This document shows positions 1 to 6,256 of a DNA stretch of 11,415 nt, one piece after another. Both the position numbers and the translations under genes were made by a program. This DNA is from Kiritimatiellia bacterium (lineage in GTDB: Bacteria; Verrucomicrobiota; Kiritimatiellia; RFP12; UBA1067). Location: contig JAGCJE010000063.1 of assembly GCA_017648225.1 (NCBI GenBank), forward strand, positions 1-11,415. The letters are read 5' to 3'. The stretch's first letter is position 1. Every line of letters starts with the position of its first letter. The notes beneath the pieces are model-generated. The model had not been told where the DNA came from and made no database searches. It was given only the letters and a program-made list of their open reading frames with translations.

Positions 1-1
1 C

Positions 2-952
2 GACAACGAATGCATCGCCGCAGTGAGAGAGCCTTGCAAATACCGCGACGACTGGATCGCCTGGAACGCGGTGTTGGCCAAGGCGGTTAAAGAGAATGCC
101 CCGAACACGATATGGTGGCCGAGTTCGCCTTGCGCGGGCCCGGGAGATTTCACCTACAACGAGCTTACCGGCGAAAGCGGCGACTCGCACTACTGGGGCG
201 TCTGGCACGGGGCACGCGATCTCTCCGGCTACTATCAGCTTCGCCCGCGCTTCTGCAGCGAATTCGGATTTCAGAGTTTCCCGTCGCTCCCAACGGTCAA
301 GCAGTTCGCCGACGAAAAACGCGGCGATTTCGACGTAAATTCGCGCGTCATGCTCGCCCACCAAAAAAACAACGGCGGCAACGACAAAATGAACAAAATG
401 CTCGCTCGCTACTTCCCCGAGCCTAAAGACTTCGCTTCGCGCCTTTATCTTTCGCAGGTTCAGCAGGCTCTCGCCATTGAGACCGCCGTCGCCTACTGGC
501 GCTCGGAATGGCCGCGCTGCCGCGGCGCTATCGTATGGCAGCTCAATGACTGGTGGCCCGTCGCGAGCTGGAGTTCGATCGAATACGATGGCCGCTGGAA
601 GCCGCTCCACTATGCGATGAAACGCTTCTTCTCGCCCGATTACGACGCCAAAAAACGCGCCGAAGAATTAAGACACATCGACTATAAATCCGCCACCCTT
701 CCCAAAGCTAATGTTCGCATCACTTCCGTAATACCGAATGGCGACGGCACATATTCGGTAACGGTCAAGGCCGACGAAAAAGCGTATTTCGTATGGCTTG
801 AAGACTCCGACGATCCGAACGGAAGATTCGAGGACAACCTCGTCGATATGGGAAAAGGAGAAAAGATCTTCATATACAAACCCGGCAAAGATACCGACAA
901 ATCAATCGCCTCGCGTCTTACCGTCCGCGATCTTTCCGGCTCGGTAAAATGA
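2..952 (+). CDS. GH2 beta-mannosidase-like glycoside hydrolase, C-terminal part (5' end outside window)
   Basis: Retaining exo-glycosidase of family GH2, most like beta-mannosidases that remove terminal beta-mannose from oligosaccharides. The reading frame is open to the left edge. The first three codons read D-N-E, matching the end of the family G-(N/D)-N-E motif, so the acid/base Glu is at bases 8-10. A GTG at 23 is therefore an internal Val, not the start. The nucleophile is the Glu of SEFGFQS (residue 87 of the visible part, bases 260-262), about 84 residues later as expected. WQLNDWWPVASW, near residue 180, is a typical mannosidase substrate-pocket segment. The last 85 or so residues look like the C-terminal beta-sandwich domain. 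Any signal peptide lies outside the window. It is followed by 131 bp without a gene and faces another glycosidase. Exact specificity (mannosidase versus another GH2 activity) is inferred; the GH2 clan assignment is firm. Confidence 0.86.
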   Translation, partial: DNECIAAVREPCKYRDDWIAWNAVLAKAVKENAPNTIWWPSSPCAGPGDFTYNELTGESGDSHYWGVWHGARDLSGYYQLRPRFCSEFGFQSFPSLPTVKQFADEKRGDFDVNSRVMLAHQKNNGGNDKMNKMLARYFPEPKDFASRLYLSQVQQALAIETAVAYWRSEWPRCRGAIVWQLNDWWPVASWSSIEYDGRWKPLHYAMKRFFSPDYDAKKRAEELRHIDYKSATLPKANVRITSVIPNGDGTYSVTVKADEKAYFVWLEDSDDPNGRFEDNLVDMGKGEKIFIYKPGKDTDKSIASRLTVRDLSGSVK

Positions 953-1083
953 ATATCTCACGCCTGAATATATCGATCGCTTGAATTCGGTGGTTAAAAA
1001 TCCCGCGTCAAATTCTCACATTACACGCCATCCTCAATCCGCCGCGCTTATCGCCATTTCCTATCACTTGTCGCCAATGCCCC

Positions 1084-2817
1084 TTAATTTACTACCAGCG
1101 TCCAGTCTCCTTCAGCCGGTAGGGGCGGCAATTTCAGGTGTCCAGAGGCATTGGCATTAAGCCTGATTTCGCCATCATGCCATTTTCCGCTCCTTGGATT
1201 AAACCACCTGGCTATCCAACGGCTGTTCGGCGGCAGCGACAAAATGGTGCCGGTTCGTAGCCCCGCGCCCGACTTTGGATGGAAGTAGAATATGAACATG
1301 CGGCGTTTACCGTCGATAACCGCGCCGTGCCACGCATGACTTTCTGGAGCGAAGACGCCGTTATTCCTGCCGAGGATGGGCTCCATACGCCACCAGTCGA
1401 AGGACATGAAGAATCTTTTCATGTGTCCCATCTGAATTGCACTGAGAAACTCTATCGCCGTGCTCCAGTGGACGGCCTTATCGGCGACGGTTATGTTCTC
1501 GACTCCGTCATGCGAACCTTTATGCATATCGTATGTGCTGCGATAAAGCCACATATCCGCGGCGCCGTAGCCATAGCCGCAGAAACCGCTGAGAAACGAT
1601 ATCCACCCTTGCGCACGCGCGCCAAAATCCTTTGTCCAAAGATTGCAGTAGCGCCCCTCGTAATTGACGGCGGGACGCCGCGACGCCCAATAGTCGCGGG
1701 CGACCGCTGGACTGCCAGTATCGACAAGACTCGGACTCCACTGCGCCGCCCACCAGTTATGCCCAGTACGTCTGGCGACATCCTCATCGGCGAATGCGGA
1801 TATTCCGTCGCCGCTGATATTGGCCTGTCCCTTTTTCGTCCCAGCCCCCGTCACGGTCGTGTGGCCAGTATATTCTTGGTGTGCTGAAAGCGGATGTGAG
1901 TACGCGTCGTATTTGTGAATAAACTCCGCGACCGCCACCCACGGATTGTTCGTGCAGCTATAAATCTTCTGGTCGCCTCGTTCCGCGTAGAAATCGTTGT
2001 CGACCTCCTGCGCTATCGTCCACATGACCGGCCATGCGCCGAAACGCGCCACCCAATACCGCGAAAGACGCTCGAGCGCAGCCTTGTCTTCGGCGAGCGC
2101 CTTATTCATTGCCGAGGCGAAAAAGAACTGCGCGTTAGCGTGAACGAGTCCAGCATCTGCGATATAGCTATAGTAGCGGTCGGCCAAACGGAACCCCGGA
2201 ATGTCGTCGGCGTCTACTCGTCCGTCGGTCAGTTTAAACTTCGCGCCGATCGGTTCACTCTGGTAGACGGTGAAGCCCTGTTCCACGCGACGGTTTACTA
2301 TATACTTAAAATGCGAGTCCGTCTTTACGCCGAGCGCATGAGGTCCCGCCTCATCAATTTCCTCCCTGTACATTCCCCAATGCGTATCGCCGAGGTAGAA
2401 GAAAGCAGTGCCGTCAGCATAAGAGAAATATTTCCGCCCCGGCTCAGCCTTGACGAATCCGCGGCGATATATTTCTAACTTACCAGAATACGGAACGCAC
2501 GTTATGAGTCCTGTTTTTCCGTCTAGCGATGCGTCATCTGGGCATTTAACACGCCATTTCCAATCGCCTGCGCAAGTCGGCGCAAAACGAACGCGGAACG
2601 TCCGTCCTCCGTCCCAGAACGCCGGACGCACGATTTCGGCTCCGCCGGAGGAGTGGACGAACGCAACATCCATCAAGACGGCATCACCGCCGCCAGACGT
2701 ATAGTCTTTCGCGGCTTCGAACGAGAGTTCCTCAACCCGCCACGTCTCGACCGCGAACGCGACGGACACAGCGAACAACACTACCGCGCTTATGCATCCA
2801 ATCAAAATCCGACGCAT
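1084..2817 (-). CDS. Secreted DUF5060/DUF4038 glycoside hydrolase, GH140 (apiosidase)-like
   Basis: Likely exported glycosidase acting on plant cell-wall side chains; GH140 members release apiose from rhamnogalacturonan-II, but the substrate here is unknown. I place the start at the ATG at 2817 because the product then begins with a clean signal peptide: two Arg, a hydrophobic core, and cleavage after AFA before VETW. The frame is open back to a TTG at 2943 (619 codons), and that would bury the signal under 42 polar residues. In the 578-residue form, residues about 25-110 form a beta-rich DUF5060 N-domain. A DUF4038 TIM barrel follows (GDTHWGMY near 143, WTIAQEVD near 266, VNYEG near 384), then a C-terminal beta domain like the 'collagen-binding' PF12904 domain. 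Glu271 (in AQEVD) and Glu387 (in NYEG) are candidate catalytic acids by position. No good Shine-Dalgarno precedes either start. The 3' end faces the GH2 gene across 131 bp. Confidence 0.77.
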   Translation of the reverse strand: MRRILIGCISAVVLFAVSVAFAVETWRVEELSFEAAKDYTSGGGDAVLMDVAFVHSSGGAEIVRPAFWDGGRTFRVRFAPTCAGDWKWRVKCPDDASLDGKTGLITCVPYSGKLEIYRRGFVKAEPGRKYFSYADGTAFFYLGDTHWGMYREEIDEAGPHALGVKTDSHFKYIVNRRVEQGFTVYQSEPIGAKFKLTDGRVDADDIPGFRLADRYYSYIADAGLVHANAQFFFASAMNKALAEDKAALERLSRYWVARFGAWPVMWTIAQEVDNDFYAERGDQKIYSCTNNPWVAVAEFIHKYDAYSHPLSAHQEYTGHTTVTGAGTKKGQANISGDGISAFADEDVARRTGHNWWAAQWSPSLVDTGSPAVARDYWASRRPAVNYEGRYCNLWTKDFGARAQGWISFLSGFCGYGYGAADMWLYRSTYDMHKGSHDGVENITVADKAVHWSTAIEFLSAIQMGHMKRFFMSFDWWRMEPILGRNNGVFAPESHAWHGAVIDGKRRMFIFYFHPKSGAGLRTGTILSLPPNSRWIARWFNPRSGKWHDGEIRLNANASGHLKLPPLPAEGDWTLVVN

Positions 2818-2942
2818 TCTAGAAGTGCCCGAGGGTTTGCCCCCATCAGTGGGGTGAGAGTGGTGGGGTGAAATCATTTTATAGCCCGTCACGTTTTGGA
2901 AATTATCAACTATTTTATAATCGTCCATCATCATCACAATCA

Positions 2943-2971
2943 ATTATATCACTTTAACCGTTAAAACAAAA
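2943..2971 (-). promoter_or_regulatory. Putative promoter of the DUF4038 glycosidase gene
   Basis: Read on the minus strand, a perfect TATAAT lies at 2948-2943. Upstream there is only a weak -35 (TTTTGT at 2971-2966 with a 17-base spacer, or TTGTTT with 15). Transcription would begin near 2936. That rules out the TTG at 2943 as start codon for this transcript. It leaves either near-leaderless ATGs at 2934, 2931 and 2928, or the signal-peptide ATG at 2817 with a leader of about 120 nt. The call rests on the -10 box and the AT-rich context only. Confidence 0.35.
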
Positions 2972-3015
2972 GCGCTATCGGTGTTAGATTCAAAATTGCA
3001 TCACATAGAAGCGCT
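2971..3015. repeat. Paired AAGCGCT / palindromic AGCGCT sites in the divergent promoter region
   Basis: The self-complementary hexamer AGCGCT occurs at 2971-2976 and again at 3010-3015, each preceded by A. The copies are 39 bp apart start to start. One abuts the candidate minus-strand -35, and the other lies inside the candidate plus-strand -35/-10 spacer. This is what a shared operator for the two divergent genes could look like. However, a six-base palindrome found twice in 45 bp is weak evidence, and no regulator gene lies nearby. Confidence 0.2.
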
Positions 3016-3025
3016 GCAATATGAT
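2996..3025 (+). promoter_or_regulatory. Putative promoter of nfnAB
   Basis: TATGAT (3020-3025, five of six matches to the -10 consensus) is preceded by an 18-base spacer and TTGCAT (2996-3001, only TTG matching). The start of transcription would fall near 3032, about 8 bases before the nfnA ATG. The leader would be very short, in keeping with the lack of any Shine-Dalgarno there. The surrounding stretch is clearly more AT-rich than the flanking genes. Confidence 0.35.
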
Positions 3026-3039
3026 AAAATATAGATTTT

Positions 3040-3897
3040 ATGAACAAAATTCTAGAGAAGAAGCAGTTGTCCGAAACGGTTTTCGGAATGACTATCGAAG
3101 CGCCCCTTATCGCCAACGAGCGAAAAGCGGGCCAGTTCATCATTCTTATGGTCGATGAAGACGCCGGCGAGCGCATTCCGCTTACCATCGCCGACGCCGA
3201 TAAAGAACGCGGCACAATTTCACTCATCTTTCAGGCGGTCGGTGCGACGACGATCAAGCTTTCCAAAATGAACGTCGGCGACTGTCTCCCCGCCGTGCTC
3301 GGTCCCCTCGGAAAACCTACGGACATACGGGGCGAAAACGGCGAAAAACCGGGTCACGTCGTATGCGTCGGAGGCGGAATTGGCGTAGCACCCCTTCATT
3401 CAATTGCCCAAGCCCTAAAAGCCGCCGGAAACCGCGTCACCATTATCATCGGCGCGCGTAGCAAAAATCTCTTCATTCTCGAAGAAGAGATGCGCAAAAT
3501 CGCCAGCGACGACCTTATCCTCGTGACCGACGACGGCAGTTCGGGGCGAAAAGGCCTAGTTACCGAACCTCTTAAGGAGCTTTGCGAGAGCGGTAATGTC
3601 GACGAGGTAATCGCCATTGGTCCGCCCGTCATGATGAAGTTCTGCTCTCTCACAACGAAGCCCTTCAATATCAAAACCGTCGTTTCCCTCAACACCATCA
3701 TGATCGACGGAACTGGCATGTGCGGCGGCTGCCGCATCTCCGTCGGCGGAGAAACGAAATTCGTATGCGTCGACGGCCCGGAATTCGACGGACATCAGGT
3801 CGACTGGGATTTAATGATACGCCGCAGCGGCGCATATAAAGCCCAGGAAACGACAGCCCGCGAACATGCCTGCAACCTTTTCAAGGGAATAGAATAA
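3040..3897 (+). CDS. nfnA: Ferredoxin:NADP oxidoreductase (Nfn/Sud) small FAD/[2Fe-2S] subunit
   Basis: Small subunit of NADH-dependent reduced ferredoxin:NADP oxidoreductase, the cytoplasmic bifurcating transhydrogenase that exchanges electrons among NADH, NADPH and ferredoxin; close relatives are annotated sulfide dehydrogenase beta. It has 285 residues, normal for the family. In order: an FAD-binding beta-barrel with RIPLT at 45-49, a nucleotide-binding domain with GGGIGVAP at 111-118, and a C-terminal [2Fe-2S] segment. In that segment IDGTGMCGGC and a later Cys supply Asp223, Cys228, Cys231 and Cys243. The Asp plus three Cys set matches the unusual cluster ligation known for NfnA. No Shine-Dalgarno is visible before the ATG, but a promoter-like element lies just upstream. 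The stop overlaps the nfnB start (TAATG), implying coupled translation and equal subunits. A lone PyrK-type subunit is the main alternative, but the partner gene argues against it. Confidence 0.87.
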   Translation: MNKILEKKQLSETVFGMTIEAPLIANERKAGQFIILMVDEDAGERIPLTIADADKERGTISLIFQAVGATTIKLSKMNVGDCLPAVLGPLGKPTDIRGENGEKPGHVVCVGGGIGVAPLHSIAQALKAAGNRVTIIIGARSKNLFILEEEMRKIASDDLILVTDDGSSGRKGLVTEPLKELCESGNVDEVIAIGPPVMMKFCSLTTKPFNIKTVVSLNTIMIDGTGMCGGCRISVGGETKFVCVDGPEFDGHQVDWDLMIRRSGAYKAQETTAREHACNLFKGIE

Positions 3898-5321
3898 TGA
3901 CGCCCAAAGAGAGAATGGCGATCGCGCCCCAGGCGATGCCTGAACAGGATCCTTCCGTCCGCGCCCGCAACATGAACGAGGTAGCCCTCGGCTACACCGC
4001 CGAAATGGCGATAACCGAGGCGAAACGCTGTCTGCAGTGTCCTACCAAACCCTGCATGAAAGGATGCCCTGTAGCGATTAACATCCCCGGCTTTCTGGCC
4101 AAGGCTTCCGAGGGGGATTTCGAAGGTGCGCTTAAAATCATCCGCGAGACCTCGCTTCTTCCGGCCGTCTGTGGACGCGTATGCCCCCAGGAAAAGCAAT
4201 GTCAGAAGTTCTGCACCATGGGCAAGGCGCTCGGAGACATCGACAAGTCCGTGGCGATCGGCCGCGTCGAGCGATTCTGCGCAGATTTGGCCCGCGAGCA
4301 GACCTCCGGCAAAATTTCCGCATCTGCGGAAAAGGCGACATCTACCGGCAAACGGGTAGCCGTAATCGGAACGGGACCGGCGTCGATCACATGCGCGGCC
4401 GACTGCGCGAGAGCGGGCCATGACGTCACAATGTTTGAAGCCCTTCACAAGGCAGGAGGAGTTCTCGTTTACGGCATTCCCGAATTTCGCCTCCCTAAGG
4501 CGATTGTCCAGAGTGAAATCGACTCTCTCAAGGCTCTCGGCGTCAAAATTGAACTTAATTTCGTCGTCGGCCGCACAAGAAAAATCAAAGACTTCCTAAA
4601 AAAGGACGGATTTGACGCCGTATTCATCGGCACAGGCGCGGGATTGCCGAAATTCATGAATATAGAAGGCGAAAATCTGGTTGGCGTATTCGGAGCCAAC
4701 GAATATTTGACGCGAGCCAATCTCATGAAGGCTTACGACAAAAATGGTCACGACACCCCCTGCTGGAACGGGAAACGGGTTGCCGTGCTTGGCGGAGGAA
4801 ATGTCGCGATGGATGCGAGCAGAATGGCTCTCAGACTCGGGGCTGAAAAAGTTTATCTCATCTACCGCCGCAGCGAAACGGAAATGCCTGCACGCAAAGA
4901 AGAAGTTCATCACGCCAAAGAAGAGGGCGTCGAATTCCTGACGCTCCAGAACGCGAAACGGATTCTTGGAAATGAGGATGGGTTTGTCCGCGCTCTTGAA
5001 TGCCTTAAGTACGAACTCGGCGAACCTGACGCCTCGGGCCGCCGCAGCCCGGTAGCGGTAAAAGGAAGCGAATTCATCCTTGACGTCGATACTGTAGTCG
5101 TCGCTGTCGGCAACGCCTCTAATCCGCTTATTCCGTCAACGACTGAAGGCCTTGAAACAGACGACCGCGGTCATATTATTGTCAATCCGGAATCAAATAT
5201 GACATCAATCCCGGGCGTTTTCGCGGGAGGCGACATAGTTCTCGGAGCCGCGACCGTAATTCTCGCGATGGGCGAAGGCCGACGCGCCGCCCAGGGCATA
5301 AACAGATATCTCGCCGGTTAA
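3897..5321 (+). CDS. nfnB: Ferredoxin:NADP oxidoreductase (Nfn/Sud) large subunit, GltD-like
   Basis: Large subunit of the Nfn complex, homologous to the glutamate synthase small subunit; it carries the bifurcating FAD, two [4Fe-4S] clusters and the NADP(H) site. The 474 residues are the usual length. The N-terminal Fe-S domain has Cys45, 48, 53 and 57, then Cys92, 96, 102 and 106. The first Rossmann motif is GTGPAS at 158-163, followed by KAGGVLVYGIPEFRLPK (185-201), a strong family signature. The second nucleotide site is GGGNVAMD at 299-306, with RR at 324-325 for the NADPH phosphate. The C-terminal FAD motif GVFAGGDIV is at 440-448. Its ATG overlaps the nfnA stop by one base, and AAGGG nine bases upstream may help initiation. 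The gene converges on the HAD gene and their stop codons overlap. GltD of a true glutamate synthase is unlikely because the partner is nfnA and no gltB is present. Confidence 0.9.
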   Translation: MTPKERMAIAPQAMPEQDPSVRARNMNEVALGYTAEMAITEAKRCLQCPTKPCMKGCPVAINIPGFLAKASEGDFEGALKIIRETSLLPAVCGRVCPQEKQCQKFCTMGKALGDIDKSVAIGRVERFCADLAREQTSGKISASAEKATSTGKRVAVIGTGPASITCAADCARAGHDVTMFEALHKAGGVLVYGIPEFRLPKAIVQSEIDSLKALGVKIELNFVVGRTRKIKDFLKKDGFDAVFIGTGAGLPKFMNIEGENLVGVFGANEYLTRANLMKAYDKNGHDTPCWNGKRVAVLGGGNVAMDASRMALRLGAEKVYLIYRRSETEMPARKEEVHHAKEEGVEFLTLQNAKRILGNEDGFVRALECLKYELGEPDASGRRSPVAVKGSEFILDVDTVVVAVGNASNPLIPSTTEGLETDDRGHIIVNPESNMTSIPGVFAGGDIVLGAATVILAMGEGRRAAQGINRYLAG

Positions 5322-6256
5322 AACCCCGGGAGATTCATCTGTCCTGATACGCACACCTTCCGGCCCTTGCTGAGCGAGCGGTCGGAAGTGTCGTATACAA
5401 CGAACTTGATACCGTCGAACCTACGGGAAAGTTCCGATTTTATATAATTGGAAACACTTTTCACGTTACCCTTGTCGTCGTCGGAAAAACCGATCGCGAC
5501 GGATCGGCCGAGGCCACCGGTACGCTGAAGCATGTGAAAGACGTGTTCGACAAAATCCCGTATCGCGAATTCCTTGGCCAGTTCCGGCTTCGCGGCGGTA
5601 GTAGCCCTGGCGAGTTTCTCCTTGTAGACGGGGTCGTTCGCCATACGTTCCTTGAACCCGTCGTACGTAACCGCCGCATAACGGCACATCCCGAGATAAT
5701 AGTCGAGCTCCTCCTCGTCAGTTCCGAACGTTTCGACCTTGTCGAGAAACTTCCTGTATCCGCGAAGGTTTGACATCATCGTTTCGCGCTCCAGGGGAGT
5801 GAGCGCATTCTCTATAAAAACGCGAACCGCCTTCTCTATGGTCGCGGGAGCGTGCCCGCGCGCCGTCACGATAGCGAAAATACGCCCTTCGATCAGCGTT
5901 TTCCGAAAAGTATTGTAGCTGGGCGAGGGCTTCTCGCCGTTTGAAACCTTGGCAAGTGCCGCAAGAGTGTCTTCAATAAATCGGTTGGGTTCGCCATCGT
6001 TTTCAGGATCCGCGAAATTCCTGAACGCTTCAGCCCAGCCTCCCTGCGTCGGAGGACGGTAGTGTTCCGTATCGGTTCTCACGAGCGCAAATGTCGAGGT
6101 CGAAACCTCAACACTCTTCCATGTTCCGTCTTCCTCCTTATGCTCCATTCTTATCTTCGTGGGCATATGGAGTATATTGTCGTCCCAATCAAAAATATAA
6201 TACTTGAAGTCGCGGTTGGCGACCTCCTCGTTGAGGTACGGAACAGGACGCGTCAC
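5318..6256 (-). CDS. HAD-superfamily phosphatase-like protein with two large insertions, function unknown
   Basis: Probably a cytoplasmic phosphohydrolase of the haloacid dehalogenase superfamily; the substrate is unknown. In 312 residues the HAD motifs are readable: motif I FDWDDN with Asp23 and Asp25, motif II IVTARG with Thr131, and motif IV GFSDDD at 256-261. Motif III Lys is not certain. About 100 residues separate motifs I and II, and about 125 separate II and IV, so both cap positions seem to be filled. The second insert is charged and helical (roughly 150-245). The usual Thr/Val at the fourth position after the first Asp is Asn27. It starts with GTG that overlaps the rimO stop (GTGA), and an AAGGGG stretch lies about seven bases upstream, so it is likely translated by coupling. 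It is the last gene of the minus-strand cluster and overlaps the nfnB stop codon. No membrane segment or signal peptide is visible. Confidence 0.62.
   Translation of the reverse strand: MTRPVPYLNEEVANRDFKYYIFDWDDNILHMPTKIRMEHKEEDGTWKSVEVSTSTFALVRTDTEHYRPPTQGGWAEAFRNFADPENDGEPNRFIEDTLAALAKVSNGEKPSPSYNTFRKTLIEGRIFAIVTARGHAPATIEKAVRVFIENALTPLERETMMSNLRGYRKFLDKVETFGTDEEELDYYLGMCRYAAVTYDGFKERMANDPVYKEKLARATTAAKPELAKEFAIRDFVEHVFHMLQRTGGLGRSVAIGFSDDDKGNVKSVSNYIKSELSRRFDGIKFVVYDTSDRSLSKGRKVCVSGQMNLPGF
5353..5391. terminator. Strong imperfect stem-loop just past nfnB, inside the 3' end of the HAD gene
   Basis: Bases 5357-5365 (CTTCCGGCC) pair with 5380-5388 (GGTCGGAAG) with one G-T pair. Inside, CTTGC (5366-5370) pairs with GCGAG (5374-5378) around the loop TGA, and ACA/TGT extend the base past a bulged C. 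It lies 32 bases after the nfnB stop, on a strand where no further gene follows. There is no T-run after it in either direction, so it could be a Rho-assisted or bidirectional end, or an accident of coding sequence. Confidence 0.3.

Noticed and set aside
23..25. GTG as start codon of the GH2 gene
   Set aside because: The frame is open upstream to the window edge and encodes the end of the catalytic acid/base motif before this codon.
953..1083. Terminator between the convergent GH2 and DUF4038 genes
   Set aside because: I looked for a stem-loop with a T-run in these 131 bases on both strands and found none that I could support; no small gene is visible either.
1279..1887. Plus-strand open frame of 202 codons within the DUF4038 gene
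   Set aside because: It is fully antisense to a gene with clear domains and a signal peptide, and has no motif or start signal of its own.
2794..2817. Possible lipobox (LIGC) in the DUF4038 signal region
   Set aside because: The Cys is only eight residues from the chosen start and is not preceded by a hydrophobic stretch; the hydrophobic core follows it and ends in a normal AFA cleavage site.
3795..4448. Minus-strand open frame of 217 codons over the nfnA/nfnB junction
   Set aside because: It is antisense to the conserved Fe-S coding region, and its composition is that of a shadow frame (Arg, Gly and His rich).
3897..5321. gltD, small subunit of glutamate synthase
   Set aside because: The sequence is homologous, but the partner is nfnA, no gltB is present, and the KAGGVLVYGIPEFRLPK signature is of the Nfn/Sud type.
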